NCBI GenBank assembly: GCA_004194705.1
Contig: SADC01001278.1
Location: 983,428 to 1,047,427, forward strand
DNA from: Ditylenchus dipsaci
Lineage: Eukaryota > Nematoda > Chromadorea > Rhabditida > Anguinidae
Length of the DNA: 64,000 bases
Direction: 5' to 3'
Positions 29,114 to 41,500 of this stretch are shown here, piece by piece. The position numbers were made by a program, and so were the translations under genes. Within the stretch, counting starts at the first letter, position 1. Every line of letters begins with the position of its first letter. Under the pieces are notes generated by a model. That model saw only the letters and a list, made by a program, of their open reading frames with translations, was not told where the DNA came from and ran no database searches.

Positions 29114-32100
29114 ATGATTATTCGAGAAATGAGCCACGGAATATTTAAGTTGCTTCCGTTAATTTTTATCATTTATCATCAAATTATATTTTTACATGCA
29201 AATATTGAAGGTAAAGTATGATTATTATACAGTCAACTCTCGATTTTACGAACCTCTGTGGACCAACAAAAATGTTCATTGAATCGAGAGATTCGTTAAA
29301 TCGAGGGTTGAGGAACAATTTTTATTGTAACGTTCGTTAAATCGAGTGTGGCACAAGTACACTACACCGTCTCGCTCAGAAATGACTGAAATTCTTGTTA
29401 ATTATTGCTAAAAATTCTTGTAATACATGCTTTGAGGATTTTTTTTAAACGCCTTATAAACCTTTCACTTTTTTTCAAGCTTTATTGCTTCCAACTGTTG
29501 TTAAACAAAATTACAAACACTTTTTCACAAAATTAAGTGATCTTAAAAATGAGACCTCCTTTTTAAATGCATCCTTTTCGCAATATATCAAACAAAAATA
29601 TACAGCTAAATGTTTATTTGAAAGCTCACTTCCTCCTCTACAAAATGCAATATTACAGTTTTGTGAGCGTACATGTTATTTGAAAGTCACACAACTTTTT
29701 GTAGCACGCTTTCCAGCAATTTTAGTCATTTAAAAAATGGTTTTTTTTTTCGGCGAAAAAGTTGCTAGTCCAGGTTAAGCTAGAAAAAGTTCAAAAATTT
29801 CACCACAAAAATTTTGTTTAATAATTATTCGGAATCACAGTTGTCCCTTTTGAGTTAAGGTATTTGTAAAACTTAACGCTTTAAGATAATGCAGCTGGAA
29901 AAGTCGGTGATAGAATAAGACTAGAGCATGCTGACATATTGTAAGTCTAACAATTTTTAAATTTACAAATTGAAAAGCCAAACTATTTTAGCGAGCGAGA
30001 TCTGATCACACAGGTAGATTTCGAAGAAGGTGGAGCTTTGCATGAGGAAATAACATACTTGCGAGATCAAATGACCAATTACCAAAACGCTGACTCTATG
30101 ATTGCTCTGTTCGATGATGACTTCTCAATATATCGTTGGGCAAGAAATCATTCTAGAGCGCCTATCAGTAAGTCTTTTAACAGGTTGTTCGAAAGTGTGC
30201 TTGCTCCACATTGTTATGCTTTATGCTAGCAAATGTTAACTAACATCAACTAAAATAATATACACCACGCTGTAGCTTTTTATCTAATTTTCTGAATTGG
30301 ATGTACGATTTTTTATATGTTCTTATTTGGCCTTAGGGATGTGCTTATTAAAGATGTGCGCTCTTAACACTCCCGAGACCGATCTGCAGGTCGCTATATT
30401 CCGGTGCAGAATTCAACGAAGAGCACGAATATCACTTTTTCTCCAAAAAAGTGGGTCTAAGGGGATAATATACGGTGTTGAAAATAGAGCATTTTTCAGA
30501 CTATCCTAAAATGACTTTTTTAGTTTCTTTTTGATATATCTCCGTTATATGACAATAACTTATTCACGTACAGTCAAACCTCGATAATCCGCCACCGCGC
30601 TGAACCGCCACCCTCAGATCGGTCTCATGGGGTGGCGGATTATCGGGGTTTGACTGTACTTTATTTTAAAATGATCGCCTGTGTCTCTTCTTTCGAAGAG
30701 TGTAAGTTTTTGTATTTATGTATGCAAAATCTGAGATTTTCGATAAAGAGAAACGATTAAGTCATTTTTTTTCAAAAGCGGTGTTTGTACTTAAATTTGC
30801 AAAATGAAGTGTAATAAAATTGGTTTTCCATTAAACAGCATACACTATTCGACAGAGCAGGAAAAACTGCACCAGAAAATTCTTTTAGGTTTTGTAATAA
30901 AAGGTCTTCAGAGTGTAAAGCGACAGTCACAAAAGAATCGAAAAATTAGTCTGAAAAACACTTCGACGGAAAACTTTTTTTTTCGCTTAAAATGCTTGAA
31001 ATTCTGACATTGAATTCGTGTTTAGCATGGTTGATTTCCTTATTAGACTGCTCTTAAAACTTAAAATTCGCCGTTAGACTTCAAAGTCCGCCCGAGACAA
31101 TAAATATTTAAACAATAAATTCCAAATATTTATTGTCTCGGGCGGAATTTGAAATCTAACAGTGAATTTTAAGTTTTAAGAGCAGTTTACTAAAGCTGCC
31201 GTCATACTTCCCCGCAACACGCAACAAAATTTTTTGCGTGTTGCGCGACTGCGCTACACAATTTTTTGTTGCGCCAGATTCTGTTGCGCGCAACATGTTG
31301 CGGGGAGTATGACGGCAGCTTGAAGAAATCGACTATGCTGAACACGAATTCAGTGTTAGAACTCAAGGTATTGTTAGCGGAAAAAAGTTTTCCGTCAAAG
31401 TCTTTTTTAAATTAATTTTTTGATTTTTTTGACACTCTGCTTTACACTCAGAAGACACTTTACTTTTTCATTTCAAAGCATTCACTGGTGCAGTTTCCCT
31501 GCTCTGTCGAATGGTGTATGCTGCTTACTGAAAAACCAACTTCATTACACTTAATTTTGCAAATTTAAGTACAAACACCGCTTTTGAAAAAAAGGGCTTA
31601 ATCGTTTCTTTTTATCGAAAATCTCTGATTTTGAATACATAAATACAAAAACTTACACTCTTCGAAAGAAGAGACACAGGCGGTTATTTTAAAATAAAGT
31701 ACGTGAATAAGTTATTGTCATATAATGAAGATATATCAAAAAGAAACTAAAAAAGTCATTTTAGGATAGTCTGAAAAATGCTCTATTTTCAACACCGTAT
31801 ATTATCCCCTTAGACCCACTTTTTTTGGAGAAAAAGTGACATTCGTGTTCTCCGTTGAATTCTGCACCGGAATATAGCGACCTGCAGATCGGTCTCGGGA
31901 GTGTTAAGAGTGTATCCATGCAATGAATTTCATCGACCGCTAACCAAATCAGACAATCCAGTGATGTGCTATTTCGAGAGTAAGCTAGGACTCAATTGCA
32001 TCGAGAGCTCTTCGTTCGCACAAATATCAATAGTGGATACGAATTTACTTAAAAGTCTTTCTTTAGTTTTTTCTGCTTTTATTGATTTGATAGGAAAGGT

Positions 32101-35100
32101 TTGAAAGGACCCTGGCTGTGACCTGGATTAGCTTCGATAAGAGTTTTTTGCGTACTCTTGAAGAGCATGCCCAAGATTCACATTTGAATTTTACTGCCCT
32201 ACTCTGAAGTTTACAAAAGTTGGTACAAATGGCGCTCCAAAGTTCTGAAAATTCCCCTCCTTTAAGGACCATGCTGACGCGTTCTAAATGTTCCCCTGCC
32301 AATACAAATTCTCTCCTAATCATTGAGCTTCTGTTCGGATTTTTCAACTTGGGTTAAAAAAAAACAGGTGCTAAAATTTAATTTGGCTGTAACTAATTTC
32401 ATCCGCCAAATTACTGATTTACCGCGCCAAATTATTCATTTACTCCGCCAAATTCAAATTTTTAGTCAAATATTGCAGTAAATTTTGCGGGAATTCAAAT
32501 TTTAGGAACTTATTGGGTGGGGGGGGGGGGGGCGGGTTTTTCACTTATTTAAAAATAGTGTTTGAACGACTCCTAAGTAATATTTATATGCTTAAAACGA
32601 TAAGAAAGTCAATTTCTAACATTTTTCCACACAAAAAATGGTATTTTTGGAAAAAAATTTTTTGACTTTTTGCCTTGGGGGACCAAGGCAAATTTCCTTG
32701 TATTAAGGTATTCTACCCCGTTTTGGTCACTGGAGCTAGGCAAAAAGAGTCTCTTTATGCATTTTTAATCAAGAGTCTTGCTCGGAATTATGTCTAAGGT
32801 AAGTGAGTGCGCGCATCTCTAACCAACCAAGCCCCCTGCGCCCCTTCGGGGCGCAGGGGGCTTGGTTGCTTGGGGTTGAGATGCGCACACCCACATACCT
32901 TAGACGCAAATCACTCGTAAGTGACTCTGGATGCATAAAAATGTATGCATACCAGAGTTTCTTTATGCGGTAGGCCCCAGTCAACAAAACTATGTTCAAA
33001 TTCCATCTTTTTGTGGTTTCCAGGTACTCTTTCAGGTTGGATTGCCTTGGGGGACCAAGGCAAAAAGTCGAATTTCAGTCAAAAAATTTTTTTTCTAAAA
33101 ATCTATTTTTGTGTGGAAAAATGTCAAAAAATAACTTTTTATCGTTTAAGCATATAAAAATTACTTAGGAGTCATTTAAACACTATTTTTATATAAGTGA
33201 AAAAAAACCGCCCCCCCCCAACCCAATAAGTGCCAAATTTTATAGTTAAAAATAACTTGGATCGCCCAGAATCCTACCCCGGAATGGCCAGAAGTCCCTG
33301 AAAGTTGGTTTTTGGGGGTTTACTTAAGGGGGAGTAAACTTTTTGCGAAAATTCGATTGAGCGGATCAGAATTCCAGTCCGATGGGCTAAATCACTCAAA
33401 ATTCCACCTGAACCATTCTCAACCCTCTTAAATCATCCTAAGCACTGATTTAGGGGATTCAGATACTGGTTCGGATGGTTTAGGGTGGTTTAAGATGGTT
33501 GAGAATGGTTCAGGGTGGGATTTTGAGCGATTTAGCCAATCGGACTGGAATTCTGATCCGCTCAATCGAATTTTCGCAAAAAAAAATTCTCCATTTAGTA
33601 AACCCCCAAAAACCAACTTTCAAGGACTTCTGGCCATTCCGGGTGGGATTCTGGGCAATCCAAGTTATTTTTTACCATGAAATTTGAATTCCCGCAAAAT
33701 TTACTGCAATATTTGACTAAAAATTTGAATTTGGTGGGGTAAATTCAAATTTGGCGGGGTAAATCAGTAATTTGGCGGGGTAAATGAGTATTTTGCTAAA
33801 AATTCAAATTTGGCGGGGTAAAACAATTTGAGCCGTTCAATTTTACGTTTAGTCTTGTTGGAAAGTCAACAAAAAAATTCGTACAGAAATGCAATGATTA
33901 AAAAAATTAAATTGCGGGGGCCATTCAGAACGCGTGTGCATGGTCCTTTAAAACAAGTTATGGTTCTTTTCGGTTATCCGACCACCCTTGATTTTGCATT
34001 TTTTTCTACCCATAAGCTCACCTCTCACCCTACCTTCCACCACCTAGGGTATGGGTAGATTCTATGGGTAGATTCCAAAACCGGCATAGCTGAAGCCCAT
34101 AGGTGTGGGCTCAGCTTATGAGTAGATTCCAAAAGCGACTGAGCGGAAGCTCATAGATGTGGGCCCGACTCCGGCTATGTGCTTCCGCTATTAAGTTGGG
34201 AAATAAAAGTATTGAGCGCAAAAAATGCAAAATCAAGGGTGGTCGGGATAACCGAAAAGAACCTTTAGTTATTTTAGAAAATGGGTCAACCAGTTATTTT
34301 GAAATAACACAAATTTGTTCAAGGTTTCAAAAGGCGTTTTGTTTTATTACAAACGCTCACCACTGAAAAATCTGTTTTTGCAGAGTTATTTAGAATAAAA
34401 TTCTGTATTAGAATATACATTTGTCACAGACCGTCCTTGGAATGTTCGAAAACCCTAATAAACACAAGAAACTATTATTTAAGATACTTTACTGGAATCA
34501 TTCCATGATGCTAGCAACACTCTAAAGCGATTAAACTTAACCAATGTCAACTTCACTTCAATCGAACAGATAGACACAGAATTTGTCAAAATGTTTGGGG
34601 ACCAAAAGCCACTGCTAGCATGTATATTTCAAGCTTTTTCGCCGTTTTTCAATTTTCTGCTCAGGGCAAATCAAAGGATGTGATGCTGATCACAACGTCG
34701 TCTTAAAAACCACTATCGGAGATGCTAATGATGACGTGGATGCACAAGTAGCAATTGACATGTTGCTTTTCAGTGCCGCATATTTGCAAGAAATGATTAA
34801 GTAAGCTTGTTTTTATTTCCTTGTCTAAAATTAAATAAAAATATAATTGACTTTGACTTCAATCAAGTTTATTTCCTTATTAATTTAGAAGTATTGAGAA
34901 GAAAACACACAAACGACAAACACTCCGAATTATCATGGACTTTAGCAATTTCGAAGTGTGGAGCCTCAACAAATACAAAGATGCCATCACTAGTCTGCAA
35001 GTAGGCCATTCAACTACTACTTTAACACACTACGAACGAATCAGCACTTTTGTTGTTGGAGCCTCGTAAATTTGCCCTATCCCCGTTTATATTCAGACAT

Positions 35101-36020
35101 CGTGTGAACAAAAAGGTCTTTGAACGTTTTAGAAACCATCTTAAAAAGTGCTGATTTTTAGATTTTATTACATGATAAATATTAACATAAAAAAGTAGTT
35201 ACGTAATAAGTAAATCAGGAAACAGTAAACTCAGCAAAATCACAAAAAATGGCTTCGCAATGTTTTAGCCAGTTATGCGGAAATCGTTTAGTTAACTGAA
35301 AAGGGTGATAATTTACATTGGAAGTGCAAGACAGGCTTTCGGTAACTGCTTCAGCTGAAGAACTTGGCTTTTTATTTCGTGCTGTAGGATGTCTGGGTTT
35401 CAAGGCTTTGCCGAGGTTTGAGTAGGTTATGGGGTTTTGCTAGGTTTTGCCGAGTTTCCAGTACTTATTTATAACAACGCAAATTGCCGATCAATTGAAT
35501 TTATTAGGTTTGGGCAAGTAGCTGTTTTATTCGAATCCGGCCATAGGGTTATAACCCTACTCTAGATTCTGCAAAGCTAAAATTTGCAAAAAAAATGGTT
35601 AAAAAATTTCATATTTGTACCTTTTTCTAGTCATTTAGAAATTCCTAAACCAAAATATAGTTTAGCCACTTCAGGACGTATTTCCTGAACTGACCAGCCA
35701 GTTTGTTGTAATTACTAGCACTGCATTCAAATATCTCTTGAGTGCCCTCAGCTATTTACTACAAATGGCAAGTTTTCTTTTCAATTAATCGGCTTATGCT
35801 ATCAATTAAGGACACGTTTACCAATCTGACAGACAAAGTGGCACAACTAGTTGGAAACAACAAAGTAGTGTTTGTTCTTAATCTATTTAAGCACTATGTT
35901 GGCGAGAGAACCAAGAAAAAGTTTGTGAACACAACCATAGACAAGGAACCTGACTATATGCAAAATGTTAGTATGGACAGGCTGCTCAAAGTGCTTGTAA
36001 CTGACAAAGACGAACTTTAA
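29114..36020 (+). CDS. CRAL-TRIO (SEC14-like) domain protein with signal peptide
   Basis: Exons 29114-29210, 29895-29940, 29992-30167, 34484-34621, 34665-34800, 34889-35000, 35675-35767, 35811-36020 sum to 1008 nt (335 residues) with every phase matching. Residues 1-30 include GIFKLLPLIFIIYHQIIFLH, a signal-type hydrophobic run. An N-terminal helical part follows (DDFSIYRWARNH). The lipid-binding core has the strand LRIIMDFSNFEVWSL (about 209-223), VFPELTSQFVVITSTAFKYL (about 236-255) and KVVFVLNL. CRAL-TRIO proteins bind and transfer hydrophobic ligands and are usually cytosolic, so secretion would be unusual. Intron 7 is 43 nt with GC-AG borders (GCAAGT). Intron 3 (4.3 kb) is packed with nested foldbacks. 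AATAAA follows at 36062. No GOLD domain is seen. Confidence 0.85.
29228..29350. mobile_element. Truncated CAGTCAACTCTCG MITE
   Basis: Left end TACAGTCAACTCTCGATTTT and internal reiterations of GTTAAATCGAG. The right end has no clear CTGTA. It sits in intron 1 of the CRAL-TRIO gene. Confidence 0.5.
30569..30658. mobile_element. 90-bp CAGTC MITE with verified TA duplication
   Basis: TACAGTCAAACCTCGATAAT ... GGGGTTTGACTGTA. The opposite arm of the host palindrome has the uninterrupted sequence (complement of 31694-31711) TTCACG-TA-CTTTATTTT. The occupied site reads TTCACG-TA-element-TA-CTTTATTTT. The TA duplication is therefore visible directly. Confidence 0.9.
31194..31320. mobile_element. 127-bp palindrome with GTTGCG repeats
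   Basis: AGCTGCCGTCATACTTCCCC / GGGGAGTATGACGGCAGCT enclose GC-rich units such as CAACACGCAAC, TGCGTGTTGCGCGAC and TTGCGCGCAAC. It interrupts the right arm of the 30361 foldback. Comparison with the other arm places it near a TAA/TGA site, but the exact duplication is unclear. Confidence 0.7.
32262..33951. mobile_element. Concentrically nested foldback elements
   Basis: The outermost arms are a TTAA-family element (TTAAGGACCATGCTGACGCG at 32262; its counterpart GCATGGTCCTTTAA ends 33951). Inside are arms with repeated CGCCAAATT motifs (about 32400-32510 and 33678-33835). Next come a block with arms at about 32530-32700 and 33035-33210 around the dispersed hairpin repeat (about 32705-33000) and, beside it, a palindrome 33252-33675 containing GGATGGTTTAGGGTGGTTTA. 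G/C homopolymers (32519-32532, 33211-33219) mark the joints. Located in intron 3 of the CRAL-TRIO gene. Confidence 0.7.
33962..34263. mobile_element. 302-bp MITE with GG-ended 40-bp TIRs
   Basis: TIRs begin GGTTCTTTTCGGTTATCCGA and end with the near complement. The interior repeats GGGTAGATTCCAAAA-type units. Flanks AAGTTAT and TAGTTAT are similar, consistent with an aged 8-9-bp duplication. The end type resembles the 16686 element. Confidence 0.65.
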
Positions 36021-36079
36021 CCTGTTTTCACCATTTTCCTTTACCTATTTATTTGTTGGTAAATAAAATGCATTTTTAA

Positions 36080-37430
36080 ATGTGATAATTGCCAAATTAA
36101 CTCGCTCACCAGGAGTACTGTTCTTTTTACGCTCTTGCTTACTTGACCCGATCGCCCGGAAAAAGCTATTGCACGCAAAAAAATGAATAGAAATTCCCGC
36201 AAAGATTTTTCCCAGGCAATTTCTCAACCCTGGCAAAAAGAAACATTTCCTGGTCGTTCTTCCCATAATTTTTTGTCTAGACAGAAACACGTGTGAAATT
36301 TTTTTCGATAAAGAAAAAACTGCTGGTTCTTTACCTTTTTTGCGTGTGACGCACGAGCATACCCCTTTAACAAAACTACCGTATTTTCTCTAATCCACTA
36401 TCTGAAGTTTGAGGGTCTATAAATTATGCAAAACTATTAATTAAATTTTATAATTTTCAACGAACTTTACCCATTCTGCTTTTTATATTTTAGATATTCA
36501 CTCAAAAATCTTTAAATCAACCCGAAAGTTTGAGCGAGTTTAAGATTTTGCGGTTTAGCCTGAAAAATTTTGTGTGTAGAGTCACAAATTGAAATTTTTC
36601 GCACTAGCATTAATTAAAGAAACAAGGCAATTGGATCACTCCGGCCTTATGTACCTTCTCTGTTTTGTTCCTTTTTTCAGCCTTCGGTTTAAAAGATACT
36701 TAAGGGTCGATATTTGATTTTTATATCTTTTTACTAAGATTTATAAATGATTGATCAGGTGATGGATTTTGAAAAATCTGATGTTACAATTCAGTAACAG
36801 CCATTAAGCTTTTTGTGAAAACACATTTTAAAATTTTTTTTAGAAATTATTTTGTATTTTCAAGACCATTTTCAATCGGGAGTAATTTTTTTTTTGTTTC
36901 AGCCTGTTAAATATTTTTAATTAGCCAGTCAGAGATGTGTAATTAACTAAGCATGTTAAACAATTTGTTTTTTAAAGTTCACACCCTAGTAGACACCTAG
37001 TAATCACTCATGTATTTTCTCACCAAATGTAATTTCTCTTAGTAGTAGTAAAATTTGTTGATATTCGTAAAAAGCATGTCAGCAAACTGCTCTAGTTTTT
37101 AATTTTGTTTCTAGGAATTGTTTGAAAACACTCCGCCTGTCATACGTGATCTTTATATCTTTTGATATAGAATTTTGCGCTGAACACGATAGAATTTTCA
37201 TTTTAAATTGTTTAAAATTAAATTTTAAATTTTCAAATTGTGCTAAAGCCGGATGCTCAATTTTTACTTTTTTTTTCTTGGCGCAAAAGTACAAAAATGA
37301 AAAAGGTAGGATCATAAATTTTCATGCACGTGAGCTTTTTTAGATTTGTGAAAATTATCTTGTTGCAAGGCAAGCAAAGCCATCGTTTGACTAGTCATGT
37401 ACTCAGATGCCATTGAAAAATACTAATATA
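36080..37430. other. Intergenic stretch, no gene recognised
   Basis: AT-rich sequence downstream of the CRAL-TRIO gene. It contains a solitary TACCGTATTTTCTCTAATCC MITE end at about 36379 without its partner. Open frames at 36045-36290 and 37079-37343 overlap on opposite strands and lack splice support. Confidence 0.4.
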
Positions 37431-37438
37431 TTTGGATG

Positions 37439-37779
37439 TACAGGGTGTCGCATGTACAGGGTGTCGTTTTGGGCAGTCAAAGATTGGGCCATTTCAAATT
37501 GGGCCACCGTAAATTGGGCCACAATTAAGAGCAATATTCGGTAAATATTTACCGAATATTGCTCTTAATTGTGGCCGAATTTGTAACATTGTGTTTTTTA
37601 TATAATTTTATAAACATTGTTTAAACTGACCGCTGATTTTGTAACTGACGTTTTTAGCTGACGTTTTCAAAGTTGAGTGGCCAAACTTTGAAAAAAGTTG
37701 ACAAAATTTATAAAAAAAAACACAATGTCACAAAATATTCGTCTGAAAAAATGCACGCGTAATTTTGCGACACCCTGTA
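37439..37779. mobile_element. TA-flanked element with TACAGGGTGTCG ends
   Basis: TACAGGGTGTCGCATGTA on the left and TGCGACACCCTGTA on the right. The left motif is repeated twice (37439, 37454). A perfect inner hairpin of about 55 bp (CAATTAAGAGCAATATTCGG and complement) lies at about 37522-37575. Confidence 0.7.
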
Positions 37780-38548
37780 AACCACTGGTCAGCACTAATA
37801 TTGGCTTTATTAGGGCTTTCACAATGAAAATCGGGTGTCGAGTTTTCATCATTTTTTTCGTTCTGTGAACTAATTTTGCTCATTTTATTATAAAGGCAAA
37901 CATTATAAAGGTTTTCACCCCGAAAATAATAATTTTCGGATGTTTGTACAAGTAAAAATGATTTTTAGAATCGAACTACCGATGTCTGACTTTCTAGCTT
38001 TGACTTGCACATTCGATTTCCTACATGAAGATTCTCAATCTGCAAAAAATAATAATAATGTAGTGGGAAAATTATGGCTTCGACATATTTCTCAAAGTAC
38101 TTTCTATAAACGAAATTTTTTTACATCAATAAAAACACTTAAGTGCTAGTTTGTCAAGAAAAATAAAACGAAAATACGCAATTAGCACGGTTGTATTTTT
38201 TGTTGACTTTAGATACCTTCCTAGCACACTTTTGTCTAATTTTTTTTTAAATTTAAATTGGAAAGTATCCAAAAAAGTTACTTCCTTCTGAGTTTAAGCA
38301 GGTGAAATTTCAATTTTTTGATGACGCTTTCAAATCAACCCACCTGAACCCTTTTCAGGTCCAATAAAAGCAAAGTATCAAAAGATGTAGAATAATTAAC
38401 CCACACACACAGTAAGCGTCTTATAAAAAGGTGCATTCACACCATTTTTTCTCATGCTTTTTGAAAGTTCCCACCGCTCATTCCAAGAAGAGATTGCCCA
38501 ACTACTGTGAATGTTTTATTGATATTGACTTAAATATTTAAGCCAGCG

Positions 38549-41500
38549 ATGGTAATCTATTCCAAAGACCGAGTATCTTCCCTAAATGTCCTAACTTATT
38601 ATGTGTATGTGGTGGAGAGCTCTATTTTGATCGTTTTTTGCCTATCTCTGGGTCTAGCTATTCTTTCTAATGTACGTCTTAGAACTCAGAAGTGGTATTC
38701 TGTACAGCAAAAATTCAGACTGATTTCTCAAAATTTTCAGAGAATATATAATTTTTGCTGGTTCAGCTATGTTTGACGCCTTTTTTGGCACTGCTTACCT
38801 AGGGGCAGGAATATGGAGATTGCTTATTTATTACACCGAAACATGTATGTTAACTTTGAAGATTTTTAAAAGTTGAGCTTTGGTTGAACCGTGCTATACC
38901 GCTTTCTTAAAGTAAAGTCAAAGTTCAAATACGTTGAAAAATAGAAGAGCCTAAGCCTTTATTGAGATAATCGGTAGTGCTGTTTCTGTGTGTAGTCAGA
39001 ATTTATTATAAAGTTTTTAATATTTAGTGTTATATCAGAAAAAGTCCATAGTTGAACATGTGAATTATTTGTTTGCGAAAAAGGTTGGTCTAAAATAGAT
39101 CATGTATTAAACACTTGTTAAAATTCTTCGGCTATACTATAGAACTTCCCCACTCCAAAATAAAAAATTTTCGACTTTTTAGAAACTAAAGTATTTCTGT
39201 GCCTATTCAGCGGACGAGAAGGCCGGAGTTCATTTTAGCAAGCTCTCCCGAAAAGTGGTTTTATCTACTTTTTGTGTGTTTTAAAGCCTAAAACGTGTAG
39301 AAAACATGTTTTTAGGCACAAGACGGAACTATTTAGAAAAACACAGTCGAATCGAGTTTCTTTATGGGTAGGCCCCAGCTAACAAAACTATGTCCAAATC
39401 ATATATTTTGTTGTTGTTTTAGTAATACCCACGTATCTTTTTTGGTTTACTTAGCTTGGGGACCAAGGCAAAATCCAAATTTTAGTAAAGGTTTTTTTCA
39501 AAAACTTGACTTTTAGTGATAAAAACGTTAAAACAATTTTCACATGCTTTCTCTTCTAGATTTTTAAAGTTTCCGGCCTAGTTTTTCAAAAGTAATATAA
39601 GGTCACCCATATTAGAAAAATGAATCGACTGAAAGCAATTTGCTGATTTTATCCGTTTTAATTTTTTAAAACGCACTGGCATTCTCCTTTAAGCATAATT
39701 AGGCATTTTCCGGGCTTTAGGATCATTATGGCCAGAAAGGAGGGATAGGTCTAGCTTTTAGCCTTAGTTGTATTTTCGTAACATTCAAACTTATTTGCAA
39801 TTTTCAAATTACCTGAATTCAGATGTGCCCCTGTACACACCTTGGGCCTGCTTTACCACACCTCACATCATTATATTTGTGATTGTAATTCCTACATCTG
39901 GCGTGCTAACCCTAACCATCACTCTGGATAGACTTTTCTCTGTTACCTTTCCCGTCAAATATGCTCAATTGACCAATACTTATTCACATTGGTTTTTCTT
40001 CTTAACTTTCTTGACTACCATACCCACTTTTTGTCTAGTGGTAAGTAACCATTTTCGATATAGAAACAACTTTTGAAGATGGATCTCATGCTGGCTCTGG
40101 CACTTTTTTATCCTGACTTTGAATACTTCTGCAAAAAAATGATCCATCTTGTCGAAATCATTATTGGACTTTTATATTTGCCGGTCGTTTTTCAAAAACT
40201 TAATAATTCTCAACCAATCAGTAATCAAAATCAGAGTCTAAAAAAGAAGCCAGTTGTCAGAGCTTTTATCATATCGAGACTACTGTAGGGTGTTTTCAAT
40301 CTTTTTCATCTGTTACAATTTTTTTATTAAATCACATGCAAGAAAGTTCATGCTTGTTCAAAAACTAGATCCAAAAATCACTTTTATGACTTTTTGAGAC
40401 AAACGAAAAATGACTAAAATTCCGGTTTTCTTTTTTTTTACAAAGTGTCTTTAACAAAGTTCCCGGCCCGTAAGAGGGACAATTGTTCCCGTTTCGTATA
40501 AAAAGACCATTTCAACCCTGTTTACAAAGTAGATAAAACATTTTTTGACTTCAGAAATTTAATTCATCGAACTATAGCTGGCTTATTCAGGCGTTACTGC
40601 TCATCTGTGCCTAACTCATTTGCGCCCGCCTCACTTTCTTTGGTCTTTTAGTTTCCGTCCACATCGAGCCGAGTCATTTTGGTCCTAAAAGAGACGATTA
40701 CAAATTTTCCAACAGGTTCGAATCTTGTTGGTAGCAAACATCATTTTTCTTGATAATTAGTCTCGAAAATTTTTGTGTACGGTCAGTCAGCTCTGTTTCT
40801 GTTTTGGCTTCAGTTAGGCGCAGGGTAGGCCAGCGTATGTTAGGACAGATTCAGAGAAGTTCCTGAAACTACAGAAAGGTAAGAAAACCATGTTTGGTGG
40901 CACGTTCATCTTAAAAAACAGCCCCTTTTAAAAAATACCCTCACATAGATAAATAGTCCATTAACGAGTGAGGATTGTTGAATTTGCAGTCCACCATTGT
41001 GAACAAGTGGTACAAAACCCCAGTAACCATCAGGCCTCTGCGATCCTACGGAGGAATTCTACGATGGGCAGGCGGATCCCTCTGCTTCCGGTCTCTGGTG
41101 GAGAAAGAGAAACAAACATATATTGAGTACCAATACGTCGACACCTGTATCAATCACTGTAAAAAGTACAAGGTTGGCACTAAAGTAGCTACAGGCTATG
41201 CAACAAGGATAATAAAATTTGCACAGCGATTGTGCAGCACGCGTCTGATACACAACAGCATATACAACGAAACTGAATTTTGAATTTGAATTTTTTTGGT
41301 CTCACGCATTAAAGTGGTCCCCTTTTGAAATTTCAAATTTCACCATTTTTAACAAATTTCACCGCACTGGTCCTCGCACGGGCATGCTCTTTTAAAGACC
41401 ATATTGACAATCTTCAATAACCTTGAATTGCGCTACAACATAGTGCTAAAATGTTATTACAGCGCTAAGCGACCAGTTGAGATTTTAATTAAAATGACTG

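Larger units (their letters stand above)
30361..31910. mobile_element. 1.55-kb foldback element carrying two nested insertions
   Basis: Ends CTCTTAACACTCCCGAGACC / GGTCTCGGGAGTGTTAAGAG. The arms run inward to a central palindrome near 31080-31150 containing GTCTCGGGCGGAATTTGAA. A 90-bp MITE interrupts the left arm (30569-30658) and a 127-bp palindrome interrupts the right arm (31194-31320). No flanking target duplication was identified. It occupies intron 3 of the CRAL-TRIO gene. Confidence 0.85.

Noticed and set aside
33428..33687. Mirror-image open frames on both strands
   Set aside because: Product of the 33252-33675 palindrome.
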